Counted from the stretch's first letter, positions 1 to 7,431 are shown. The stretch: DNA of 9,924 nucleotides from Pseudomonadota bacterium (GCA_023424585.1 JAFADT010000307.1:1-9924); one strand, 5' to 3'. The notes: generated from the letters alone by a model not told the origin. A program made the numbers and translations.

Positions 1-499
1 ACGCTCGCGTCCGCCTGGCTGCTACGGCTTATTCCAGACTGACAATTGTTACTGGGTTGCTAACGCAAAGTTACGCAGGCCCCCCTCTTTTCAACGAAAC
101 AGTGTCCTGGTTAGCATGCGCTCCCACTGAATCCAGCGCGGTAGACACGACCGCGCCCGGACGAGTGAGTTGGAGAGCAGCGCTTGCCGGAGACCGTTGA
201 CAGTCGCCTCGCGTGGGTCGCCCCGGGTTCGGGTGTGGCGCCCCGGCTGTCCGGACCGTCGAAGCGCGTTGCCCCTGCCCTGCCCGCCTCGCGCGGCACG
301 CCTTCCTCCGCGGCCCTCCGCGCTCGCGTCGTTCATGCGACCTGGGGCGTTGGGCAGCGTTTCCTATCGGGCTGTTGTCCACCCACGGTCCGCCATCCGT
401 AAGGAGCGGCCCGCCCCCCCGGCGGACCTCTCCTCGTGCAGTCGTCGTCACTCGCAGTCCCCTCGTCCGGCAGTACATCACCCCCAAGAAGGAAGGCGC
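1..499. other. Non-coding leader upstream of the M36 protease gene
   Basis: I find no convincing gene here. Positions 21-120 are about 50% G+C (50 of 100 bases counted), clearly lower than the rest of the window, which suggests a promoter or regulatory region for the downstream protease. A weak sigma70-like arrangement is possible: CTGACA at 39-44, a 16-nt spacer, then TAACGC at 61-66, but the -10 match is poor. The core ACGCA occurs at 63-67 and again at 73-77, exactly 10 bp apart, which could be a phased protein-binding site or chance. From about 120 to 485 the sequence is GC-rich. Its open frames are low-complexity Arg/Pro/Ser-rich and look spurious. If transcription starts near 70-120, the 5' UTR would be close to 400 nt. 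I recognise no riboswitch or RNA gene. Confidence 0.5.
486..496 (+). promoter_or_regulatory. Shine-Dalgarno site of the M36 protease gene
   Basis: A purine run containing AAGGA (489-493) followed by AGG lies 6 nt before the ATG at 500. It decides the start: the frame is open back to 170, but only the ATG at 500 has both this ribosome-binding site and a signal peptide directly after it. Confidence 0.75.
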
Positions 500-3400
500 A
501 TGCGTCTCAGGGAAAAGCTGTTGACCAGCCTGCTGCTGGTGCCCCTCGCGGGTACCAGCGCGTGGGCCAAGGAGCGGTCGAACTACGACGCGTTCCTGGA
601 GCAGCGGGACTCCCGCTCTCTCGCCGTGGACTCCAACACGGCCGTGTCCCGCGGGCTTCGCATCGAGCAGACCGAGCGGCGGCTCGGCGTCCCCACGTTC
701 GCGTGGGCGGCGCAGGACGGTGCGCAGTCCAAGTCCGTCATCCGCTCCGGCATGACGCCGGAGAGCGCGGCGCGTGCGCACCTGCAGTCGGTGGCGGACA
801 GCTACCGCCTGACGCGCGACGACGTCGCGGGCGCCAGCCTGCGCTCGCTGCACAACACCGGCAAGGGCGCCATCGTCGCGACCTTCAACCAGTCGGTGGG
901 GGGCATCCCGGTCTTCCGCAATGAGGTCAAGGTCGTCATGGGCCAGGACCTGCGCCTGGTGGCCGTGAGCGGCTACCTGGCCCCGTCCGAGCTGGCGCTC
1001 ACCGCGAAGTCCAAGGCGCGCACCGGCTTCAACCTGGGCGCCGCGGACGCGGTGTCTGGCGCGTTCAAGGACCTGACGGGCTCCGGCACGCAGGCCACCT
1101 CGTTCGTCAACGCGGGCACGAAGGGTGACTACACCTTCTTCGAGCTGGCCCCCAACGCGAAGTCCGCGCTGCCGCAGGATCTGGCCACCCCGGCCCGCGC
1201 CCGGCAGGTGTACTTCATGCTGGCCGGCAAGCTGGAGCCGGCGTGGTACGTGGAGGTGAACGCCGGCCCCAAGGCCGCGCGCTCCAGCGACTACTATGCC
1301 TACGTGGTATCCGCGGCCACCGGCCAGGTCCTCTTCCGCAACAACCTGACGGCGGACGCCGGCGCGGAGTTCACGTACCAAGTCTGGGCGAGCCAGCAGT
1401 CCCCGTACCTCCCGGACGACGGTCCCCAGGGCACCGACGCGACCCCGCACCCCACGGGCTTGAAGGACGGCTATCAGGCCCCGCTGAACCGTCCGCAGCA
1501 GCAGATCACCCTGGCCAACAGCCCCTACAGCCGGAACGACCCCTGGCTGCCGGCCAACGCCACGCAGACCACGGGTAACAACGTGGATGCGTATGCGGAC
1601 CTGTCCTCGCCGGACGGCTTCCAGCCGGGCAGCGCCGACATCCGCGCGGAGACGACGAGCGACAACACCTTCGCGTACGTCTACGACACGACCAAGGCCC
1701 CGGGCATCAGCCCCGAGCAGATCAAGGCCTCGGTGGTGAACCTGTTCTACGTGAACAACTTCCTGCACGACTGGTACTACGACTCCGGCTTCGACGAGGC
1801 CGCGGGCAACGCCCAGTCGTTCAACTTCGGCCGCGGCGGTCTGGATGGCGACCCCCTCCAGGCCCAGGCGCAGGACTACGGCGGCCGCAACAACGCGAAC
1901 ATGAGCACGCCGGCCGACGGTGCGTCGCCGCGCATGCAGATGTACGTGTTCGACGGCACGCCCGAGCTGTCCGTGACCGCTCCCGCGTCCCTGGCTGGCG
2001 TGTACGAAGCCTCCTCCGCGAGCTTCGGCCAGCAGGCCTATGACACGTCGGGCGAGGTCAAGGACGCCCCTGCCGCCAACCTGAATGGCTGCGCCGCCTT
2101 CGAGGCGGGCTACTTCACCGGGAAGATCGCGCTCATCGACCGCGGTGCGTGCGACTTCGTCGCCAAGGCGAACAACGCCCAGCAGGCGGGCGCCGTCGCC
2201 ACGGTCATCGTCAACAACGCCGCGGGCAGCCCCATCGCCATGGGCGGCACCAACGCCGCGGTCACCACCCCGGCCCTGATGATCACCCAGGAGGCGGGCG
2301 CGGCGTGGCGGGCGGAGCTCGCCACCGAGACGCTGACCGTGAAGTTCCTGCGCGAGGCGAACCAGGATCGCGACGGTACGCTCGACAACGGCATCATCGC
2401 GCACGAGTGGGGTCACTACATCAGCAACCGCCTCATCGGTAACGCCGCGGGCCTGAGCAACAATCAGGGCCGCTCGATGGGCGAGGGCTGGGGCGACTTC
2501 CACGCGATGCTGCTCCAGGTGCGCGCGGAGGACCAGGCCAAGCAGGGCAACGGCAACTGGCAGGGCGTCTATAGCACCGCGGGCTACGTCACCAGCGGTG
2601 GCAAGAACCAGGGCTACTACTACGGCATCCGTCGCCTGCCCTACACGACGGACATGAGCAAGAACGGCTACACGTTCAAGCACATCTCCAACTTCACCAC
2701 CCTGCCCGGCGAGCTGAGCACCGCGCGGACGGACATCAACAGCGAGGTCCACAACAGCGGTGAGGTGTGGGCCACGATGCTGTGGGAGTGCTACGCGAGC
2801 CTGCTGAACGCGCACCCCTTCCAGGAGGCGCAGGACCGGATGAAGCGGTACCTCATCGCAGCCTACAAGGCGACGCCGAACGCCCCCACGTTCACGGAAG
2901 CCCGTGACGCGGTGCTGGCCGTCGCGCTGGCGAGCGATCCGGCGGACTACCAGCGCTTCGTGGCGGCCTTCGCCAAGCGCGGCCTGGGCTTCGGCGCCAA
3001 GTCGCCGGACCGCGACGCGTTCGACCACATCGGCGTGACGGAGAGCTTCGCCGCGGGCGGCAACCTGGAGGTCACCAGCATCACGCTGGCCGACACCGCG
3101 GGTGGCTGCGACCAGGACGGCGTCCTCGACGTTGGCGAGCAGGGCGAGCTGAAGATCACCGTGCGCAACGTGGGCGGCACCGGGCTGAGCGCCTTCCAGG
3201 GCACCGTCAGCACCACCAGCACCACGGCCACGCTCCAGTTCCCGAGCGGCACCACGATCAGCATCCCCGCCCTGTCGCGCGGCGCGGAGAAGACCATCAC
3301 CGTGCCCGTCAACCTCACCGCGGTGTCCGACTCGCCCGCGCGCGCCGGCCTGAAGGTCACCTTCGACTCCACCGAGATCCCGGCGGAGTCGAAGACGGTG

Positions 3401-5620
3401 ACGTACGATCCGCGCGTCAACTACGACGACGTGCCGAGCACCAGCGACACGGAGACGTTCGAGTCCGGGCTGTCCGGGTGGACGGTGTCGCAGAACCTGT
3501 CGTCCTCCGGTGACTGGACGCTGTCCGGCTCGCCTGAGAACCGCTACCTGCACGGCGGCGATCCGGGCACGGCGGTGGAGACCATCGTCACCAGCCCCTG
3601 GCTGCGGATCGAGGACGCGGCCGAGTTCGTGATGAGCTACAAGTACCGCCACTCGTTCGAGTTCGACTCGAGCGCCGCCTACGACGGCGCGGTGCTGGAG
3701 CTCACGGTCGACGGCGTCGAGTGGATCGACCCCTATCTCGACCTCTACCCGGCGGTGGACGTGGATCCGGGCTACACGGCCCTCATCGCCACGGGCGGCG
3801 GCAACCCCATCGAGGGCCTCCCCGCGATCGCGCTGGTGAGCACGGGCTTCCCGGCCTTCACCACGGCGGAGCTCAACTTCGGAGACTTCTTCCAGAGCCT
3901 GGGCTTCAAGAACATCCGCTTCCGCTTCCGCATCGGCGGCGACGTCGCCGTGGGCGGGTACGGCCTGGACCTGGATGACGTGAAGTTCACGGGCGCCGCG
4001 CCGGCGTTCACCGGCCAGGCGGAGCAGCCGGCCTCCACGGGCACGTGCAACGTGCGTCCGGTGGCGAACGCGGGTGCGGCGCAGGGCGTCTACGAGGGTA
4101 CCCTCGTGGGCGGCGTCCTCAACCGCACCAAGATCACCCTGAACGGCACGGGCAGCTTCGACCCGGATGCCGCCGCGGGCGACACGCTGACCTACAGCTG
4201 GACGCAGGTCGGTGGTGCCACGCCGATCACGCTGACCGACCCGGACACCGCGACGCCGAGCTTCATCGCGGACGTGGACTACAACGACATCCTCGCCTTC
4301 CAGCTCGTCGTCACCGACGCGGCGGGCAAGACGAGCCTCCCGAAGACGGTCAACGTGACCATCGTCAACGTGAACCAGCCGCCGGTGGCCGCGGCCTCCG
4401 CGCCGACGACGGTGAACGAGGGCGATGCCGTGACGCTGGACGCCTCGGCCTCCACGGATCCGGACCGGATCGACGCGGATGAGCTGACGTACTCCTGGGC
4501 CCGGACGGGTGGCACCACGCCCGCGGTGACCATCACCAACGCCACCAAGGCGAAGGCGTCGTTCACGGCTCCGGAAGTGGCGGCGGACACGCAGCTGACC
4601 TTCACCGTCACCGTGACGGACGGCAGCGGCGCGAAGTCCACCAAGTCCGTGGCCGTGACGGTCAAGAACGTGGACCGTGCTCCGGTGGCCAACGCCGGCG
4701 CGGACATCAACGCGGATGCCCGCTCCACGGTGACGCTGACCGGCTCCGGCTCCGATCCGGACGGCACGGCGGTCACCTACGAGTGGGTGCAGACCGCGGG
4801 TGATGCGGTGACGCTGACGGGTGCGGACACGGCGACGGCGAGCTTCACGGCGCCGGACGTCAACACCGCCATCGAGCTCACCTTCAAGCTCACGGTGACC
4901 TCGGGCGGCCAGTCGGCGTCCGACCTGGTCAACGTGACGGTGCGCAAGTCCAATCGTTACCCGGCGGGCAACATCGACGCGGACGAGGGCACCAATGTGG
5001 AGCTGGACGCTTCCGGCATCACGGCTCCGAACGATGATCAGCTCACCTACGCCTGGACCCAGGTCGGTGGCCCCACGGTGGTTCTCACTGGCGCGAGCAC
5101 GGCGGTGCTGAAGTTCACCGCGCCGGAGGTCCAGGCCGACACGGCCCTGGCCTTCAGCCTCACCGTGACGGACTCCGACGGCGCCGTCGCTGGCCCGTAC
5201 GTCTACACGGTCAACGTGAAGCAGGTGAACCAGGCGCCGGTCGCCAAGGCCCGGGTCATCTCGGGCGTGCGCGGCGGTGAGCTGGTGAAGCTCGATGCCT
5301 CCACGTCCACGGATCCGGACAACGAGACGCTGACCTACGCCTGGGCCCAGACGGGTGGCCCGTCCGTGACGCTGACCGGCGCCAACTCCGCCGAGGCCAG
5401 CTTCACGCCCCCGGCGAAGAAGACGCTGGAGACCTACACCTTCACCGTGACGGTGAAGGACGCGGCCGGTGAGACCAGCACCGCCGAGGTGAAGGTCTCC
5501 GTGCCGAAGGCCGAGGACGACGGCGGCGGCTGCTCGTCCACGGGCGGCTCCGCTGGCGGCATGGCGCCGCTGATGGCGATGTTCGCGGCGATGGCGCTCG
5601 CGCGCCGTCGCAAGGCGTAA
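500..5620 (+). CDS. Secreted, MYXO-CTERM-anchored M36 (fungalysin-type) zinc metallopeptidase with PA insert and five Ig/PKD-like repeats
   Basis: This is a 1706-residue exported endopeptidase. Residues 1-22 form a signal peptide (basic MRLREK, hydrophobic core, cleavage after AWA). Residues ~85-160 resemble an FTP propeptide (GIPVF motif), followed by a PepSY-like stretch to ~225. The M36 catalytic region is ~230-850. It shows NLFYVNN (from 414), NNANM (464-468), the zinc motif HEWGH (H635, E636, H639), the likely third ligand E662 in GEGWGDF, and HNSGEVW from H751. A PA domain is inserted at ~494-614. Next come a CARDB/P-domain-like beta region (~855-970), a MAM/jelly-roll-like region (~985-1164), five Ig/PKD-like repeats (1186-1672) and a MYXO-CTERM tail (1673-1706). 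M36 enzymes are made as inactive precursors that lose the propeptide. The tail implies surface anchoring by myxosortase. It is far longer than a minimal fungalysin because of the C-terminal modules. All visible catalytic residues are intact; the substrate is unknown. It appears monocistronic. Confidence 0.95.
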   Translation: MRLREKLLTSLLLVPLAGTSAWAKERSNYDAFLEQRDSRSLAVDSNTAVSRGLRIEQTERRLGVPTFAWAAQDGAQSKSVIRSGMTPESAARAHLQSVADSYRLTRDDVAGASLRSLHNTGKGAIVATFNQSVGGIPVFRNEVKVVMGQDLRLVAVSGYLAPSELALTAKSKARTGFNLGAADAVSGAFKDLTGSGTQATSFVNAGTKGDYTFFELAPNAKSALPQDLATPARARQVYFMLAGKLEPAWYVEVNAGPKAARSSDYYAYVVSAATGQVLFRNNLTADAGAEFTYQVWASQQSPYLPDDGPQGTDATPHPTGLKDGYQAPLNRPQQQITLANSPYSRNDPWLPANATQTTGNNVDAYADLSSPDGFQPGSADIRAETTSDNTFAYVYDTTKAPGISPEQIKASVVNLFYVNNFLHDWYYDSGFDEAAGNAQSFNFGRGGLDGDPLQAQAQDYGGRNNANMSTPADGASPRMQMYVFDGTPELSVTAPASLAGVYEASSASFGQQAYDTSGEVKDAPAANLNGCAAFEAGYFTGKIALIDRGACDFVAKANNAQQAGAVATVIVNNAAGSPIAMGGTNAAVTTPALMITQEAGAAWRAELATETLTVKFLREANQDRDGTLDNGIIAHEWGHYISNRLIGNAAGLSNNQGRSMGEGWGDFHAMLLQVRAEDQAKQGNGNWQGVYSTAGYVTSGGKNQGYYYGIRRLPYTTDMSKNGYTFKHISNFTTLPGELSTARTDINSEVHNSGEVWATMLWECYASLLNAHPFQEAQDRMKRYLIAAYKATPNAPTFTEARDAVLAVALASDPADYQRFVAAFAKRGLGFGAKSPDRDAFDHIGVTESFAAGGNLEVTSITLADTAGGCDQDGVLDVGEQGELKITVRNVGGTGLSAFQGTVSTTSTTATLQFPSGTTISIPALSRGAEKTITVPVNLTAVSDSPARAGLKVTFDSTEIPAESKTVTYDPRVNYDDVPSTSDTETFESGLSGWTVSQNLSSSGDWTLSGSPENRYLHGGDPGTAVETIVTSPWLRIEDAAEFVMSYKYRHSFEFDSSAAYDGAVLELTVDGVEWIDPYLDLYPAVDVDPGYTALIATGGGNPIEGLPAIALVSTGFPAFTTAELNFGDFFQSLGFKNIRFRFRIGGDVAVGGYGLDLDDVKFTGAAPAFTGQAEQPASTGTCNVRPVANAGAAQGVYEGTLVGGVLNRTKITLNGTGSFDPDAAAGDTLTYSWTQVGGATPITLTDPDTATPSFIADVDYNDILAFQLVVTDAAGKTSLPKTVNVTIVNVNQPPVAAASAPTTVNEGDAVTLDASASTDPDRIDADELTYSWARTGGTTPAVTITNATKAKASFTAPEVAADTQLTFTVTVTDGSGAKSTKSVAVTVKNVDRAPVANAGADINADARSTVTLTGSGSDPDGTAVTYEWVQTAGDAVTLTGADTATASFTAPDVNTAIELTFKLTVTSGGQSASDLVNVTVRKSNRYPAGNIDADEGTNVELDASGITAPNDDQLTYAWTQVGGPTVVLTGASTAVLKFTAPEVQADTALAFSLTVTDSDGAVAGPYVYTVNVKQVNQAPVAKARVISGVRGGELVKLDASTSTDPDNETLTYAWAQTGGPSVTLTGANSAEASFTPPAKKTLETYTFTVTVKDAAGETSTAEVKVSVPKAEDDGGGCSSTGGSAGGMAPLMAMFAAMALARRRKA
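1980..2343 (+). other. PA (protease-associated) domain inserted in the M36 catalytic region
   Basis: Residues ~494-614 of the protease interrupt the fungalysin fold just before the zinc motif. Recognisable PA features are GCAAFEAGYFTGKIALIDRG, CDFVAKANNAQQAGA, a VIVNNAAG strand and the closing TPALMITQEAG. PA domains in secreted proteases are thought to contact substrate or gate access to the active site. The two cysteines (in NGCAAF and ACDF) could form a disulfide. Boundaries are approximate. Confidence 0.8.
4055..5518 (+). repeat. Five tandem Ig/PKD-like repeats in the protease C-terminal region
   Basis: Five units of about 92-108 residues begin near 4055, 4379, 4679, 4958 and 5234. Most open with a [RPA]PVA motif (the fourth with YPAG), then show LD/LNGTGS or LDAS.STDPD, a central LTY(S/A)W.Q.GG core, a (A/P)SF.AP strand and a closing F.(L/V)TVTD...V.V strand. 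This is the usual pattern of PKD/REJ/cadherin-like beta-sandwich repeats on bacterial surface proteins. They probably act as a stalk or an adhesion or carbohydrate-binding region between the enzyme and the anchor. The repeats are diverged in protein sequence but share short near-identical DNA cores. Confidence 0.85.
5516..5617 (+). other. MYXO-CTERM sorting/anchoring signal
   Basis: Residues 1673-1706 read as an acidic/Gly-rich lead with C1678 in GGGCSS, a short spacer, a hydrophobic helix (APLMAMFAAMALA) and a terminal RRRKA. This tripartite motif-helix-basic architecture is the MYXO-CTERM type, known from myxobacteria. It is processed by a CPBP-family intramembrane protease (myxosortase) and implies that the conserved Cys becomes the surface attachment point. 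It is also the best taxonomic marker in the window. Confidence 0.88.
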
Positions 5621-5653
5621 GGCGGACGCTTCGCCCTGAAGCCCTGAAGTGAC

Positions 5654-5700
5654 GGGGGGCGGTCCTCACTTGAGGTGGGGGCCGCCCCCTTCTTCGTTTC
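5654..5700 (+). terminator. Rho-independent terminator of the protease gene
   Basis: A long hairpin pairs 5655-5670 with 5674-5689 (16 positions including three G-U pairs, 3-nt loop TGA), with GGGGGCGG matching CCGCCCCC at its base. A T-rich tail (TTCTTCGTTTC) follows at 5690-5700. It starts 34 nt after the protease stop. The T tract is on the + strand only, so it should end the protease transcript and insulate the MaoC pair. Confidence 0.85.
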
Positions 5701-5745
5701 CGGCGGGACGTCCACGCCCGGGGATGCGGTAGGCTTCTGCGCCTC

Positions 5746-6141
5746 ATGGCACGCACGTTCCAGGTGGGAGACACCTTCACGCACGTCCGCCAGTGCGACC
5801 GGCTGCGGCCGGTGTATTACGCGGGCGCTTCCGGGGACTACAACCCCATCCACATCGACCCGGAGGTCGGCAGGCTCGCCGGCTTCAACGGCGTCATCCT
5901 CCAGGGGCTCTGTACGCTGGGCTGGGCCGTGGAGGCCGTGGCCGTCTTCGTGGGGGACCCGGGGCTCGTGCGCCGCGTGAAGGTGCGCTTCTCCCGGCCC
6001 GTGCTGCCCGAGGACACCGTCACCTTCCAGGGCCGCGTCACCGCCATCGCGGATGGCCGGCTCACCACGGAAGTCACCGCCACCAACCAGCGCGGCGAGC
6101 CCGTCCTCCGGGGCGCCGTCGTGGAAACCTCGCTCGGATAG
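5746..6141 (+). CDS. MaoC-family dehydratase/hydratase, catalytic (HadB-like) subunit
   Basis: This is a 131-residue single hot-dog fold protein, cytoplasmic with no signal peptide. The hydratase-2 motif is clear: YYAGASGDYNPIHIDPE with D31, N33 and H36, followed by GFNGVILQGL. D31 and H36 match the catalytic Asp/His dyad of (R)-specific enoyl-CoA hydratases and of 3-hydroxyacyl-ACP dehydratases such as mycobacterial HadB. The expected reaction is reversible hydration/dehydration between (3R)-3-hydroxyacyl and trans-2-enoyl thioesters, in fatty-acid or polyketide metabolism. The length fits a one-domain MaoC protein. The ATG at 5746 has only a weak GGTAGG about 11 nt upstream. It lies 2 nt before the next MaoC gene, so the two are probably co-translated and assemble together. 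The carrier (CoA or ACP) and chain length cannot be told from sequence. Confidence 0.93.
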   Translation: MARTFQVGDTFTHVRQCDRLRPVYYAGASGDYNPIHIDPEVGRLAGFNGVILQGLCTLGWAVEAVAVFVGDPGLVRRVKVRFSRPVLPEDTVTFQGRVTAIADGRLTTEVTATNQRGEPVLRGAVVETSLG

Positions 6142-6143
6142 CC

Positions 6144-6626
6144 ATGGCCCTGGACCCCAAGTTCGTCGGCCGTGCCTACGGCCCCTTCACCTACGAAGTC
6201 GGCCTGGAGAAGCTGCGCGAGTTCTCCCTCATCCTCGGCGGCGCCGTGCCCTCCGCGGGCACCTTCGGCGAGCCCCCGGCGCACGTGAGCCCCCTGCTCT
6301 ACTCGCAGGACGCGGCGCGGGCGGGCCCCTACGGCGACGTCATCGCCTCCCCCAGCTTCGCGGTGGTGTTCGCCATCCGCCCCTTCAGCGCCGCCATCGC
6401 GGATCCGGAGCTGGGCGTGGACCGCGTGCGGCTGGTGCACGGCGAGCAGGAGCTGGAGTTCCTGGGCGTGATGCGCCCCGGGGACGTGCTCACCACCACG
6501 GGCTCCATCACGGAGCTCTACCGCAAGGCGGGCATGGACTTCCTCGTCGTCACCACGGAGACGCGCAACGCGAAGGGCGAGCCCGTCGTGCGCGGCGTGT
6601 GGACGGCCGTCATCCGCCCCGCGTGA
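6144..6626 (+). CDS. MaoC N-terminal-type (FAS1-like/HadA-like) dehydratase, probable non-catalytic partner subunit
   Basis: This is a 160-residue protein of the MaoC_dehydrat_N/FAS1-like dehydratase type. It opens with a typical FVGRAYGPFTYEVGLEKLREF segment and then shows LLYSQDAARAGPYGDVIASPSF (from L51), where catalytic members carry the Asp/His motif. Here the aligned positions are Ser/Gln and the usual GDxNPxH is missing. A C-terminal hot-dog strand region (LEFLGVMRPGDVLTTTGSI, then VVTTETRNAKGEPVVRG) is present. Its size is close to that of mycobacterial HadA, the acyl-chain-binding partner of HadB. The ATG at 6144 is 2 nt after the upstream stop with no strong Shine-Dalgarno, so translational coupling is likely. 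I infer a heterodimer with the upstream gene product. The gene order (catalytic first) is the reverse of mycobacterial hadA-hadB. Confidence 0.9.
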   Translation: MALDPKFVGRAYGPFTYEVGLEKLREFSLILGGAVPSAGTFGEPPAHVSPLLYSQDAARAGPYGDVIASPSFAVVFAIRPFSAAIADPELGVDRVRLVHGEQELEFLGVMRPGDVLTTTGSITELYRKAGMDFLVVTTETRNAKGEPVVRGVWTAVIRPA

Positions 6627-6642
6627 GCCGGCGGCGCGCGGC

Positions 6643-7428
6643 CTACTCGCCGGGGGCGATGATGCCCTCGTCGAGCAGCTGCGCGAGGATGCGCGCGGTG
6701 TCCAGGCGCGACATGCCGGACAGCGCGAAGAGGTCGTCGAAGCTCACCGCGCCATCGATCTGGGCCAGCACAAAGCCCGCGCGGTGGTCCAGGTTGAGCC
6801 AGATGATGTCGTCCGGCTGCAGCCGCACGCGCGGCATGCGGTTCAGGTCCCCCAGCCGGGCCTCCAGCATGGACATCAGGATGCGCTCGCTCCGGTCTCG
6901 CAGCGCCTCCACGCGCGGGTTCTCCGGGGCCAGGGACTGGGCCCGGCGCAGGAGCTCCACCGCCCCGGTGTGGTCATCCAGCGCCAGCAGGTCCTCCGCG
7001 CCGCGCAGCAGGCTCTCCACCTCCGAGCCCTCCGGCAATCCGCCCACCGGCGAGAAGGTGTCCGGCAGGCCGAACTCCTGCGTGCGGTGCGCCTCCGCGA
7101 GCAGGTCCAGCGCGTCGCCGCGCATCCCCGTGCCCTCCGGCAGGCTCACGGGCTCCCTCAGCGGGGCCTCCACCGGCCCCGGCGCGGAGGGGCCGGCCCA
7201 GGCGCCCCAGTCCGCCTCCTGCTCCGGGTTGGCCAGGTTCCACCCGGTGTCCCCGCCCGTGGCCCCCGGCTCCACCGGGCCGTCCCTCCCGAGCAGCCGG
7301 CGGGCGCGGGCGTTGTGCGGATCCAGCTCCAGGGCGCGGGCGAAGAGCTTCTCCGCGCCGGCCGTGTCGCCACTCAGGCGCAGCAGGAGTCCGGCTTCGA
7401 CCAGCGCCTTGGCGCGGAGCGCGCTCAC
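6643..7428 (-). CDS. TPR protein with an unnamed C-terminal (possibly winged-helix-like) module
   Basis: This 261-residue cytoplasmic protein has no signal peptide. A TPR-like helix pair lies at ~8-47 (AGLLLRLSGDTAGAEKLFARALELDP) and a second at ~137-175 (LLRGAEDLLALDDHTGAVELLRRAQSLAPENP). They are separated by a Gly/Pro/Ala-rich linker (~50-130) that looks disordered. Residues ~198-261 form a compact domain: PRVRLQPDDIIWLNLDHRAG, then FVLAQIDGAVSFDDLFALSG, then MSRLDTARILAQLLDEGII. The last part looks like a helix-turn-helix or winged-helix core, but I cannot name the family. The GTG start at 7428 is preceded by GGGGAGG 6 nt upstream, inside the end of the Hsp70 gene, with 3 nt between stop and start, so it is very likely translationally coupled. 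Context suggests a partner or adaptor of that Hsp70; a DNA-binding role is not shown. Confidence 0.85.
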   Translation of the reverse strand: MSALRAKALVEAGLLLRLSGDTAGAEKLFARALELDPHNARARRLLGRDGPVEPGATGGDTGWNLANPEQEADWGAWAGPSAPGPVEAPLREPVSLPEGTGMRGDALDLLAEAHRTQEFGLPDTFSPVGGLPEGSEVESLLRGAEDLLALDDHTGAVELLRRAQSLAPENPRVEALRDRSERILMSMLEARLGDLNRMPRVRLQPDDIIWLNLDHRAGFVLAQIDGAVSFDDLFALSGMSRLDTARILAQLLDEGIIAPGE

Positions 7429-7431
7429 GGA

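Noticed and set aside
39..66. Well-defined sigma70 or sigma54 promoter upstream of the protease
   Set aside because: CTGACA fits a -35 box, but the hexamer at 61-66 is a poor -10. TTGC at 57-60 lacks a GG at the spacing sigma54 requires. I mention the region only as promoter-like.
91..336. Small minus-strand open frames in the leader (81 and 62 codons)
   Set aside because: They have Arg/Gly-rich composition, no ribosome-binding site and no domain, and sit in a GC-rich leader where such frames arise by chance.
170..499. N-terminal extension of the protease to an upstream start at 170
   Set aside because: The extension is Arg/Pro/Ser-rich and would bury the signal peptide. The ATG at 500 has a good Shine-Dalgarno 6 nt upstream and a textbook signal sequence right after it.
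71..3652. Antisense open frame of 1193 codons opposite the protease gene
   Set aside because: Its codons are in exact register with the sense codons, so a stop needs a sense CTA, TTA or TCA, which are rare in such a GC-rich gene. The product is a monotonous Arg/Val/Gly/Leu-rich sequence without recognisable domains, while the sense frame has a full set of M36 motifs.
5838..6440. Minus-strand open frame of 200 codons opposite the MaoC pair
   Set aside because: It covers both MaoC genes, is in codon register with the second one, and has no recognisable motif; both MaoC genes are convincing on the + strand.
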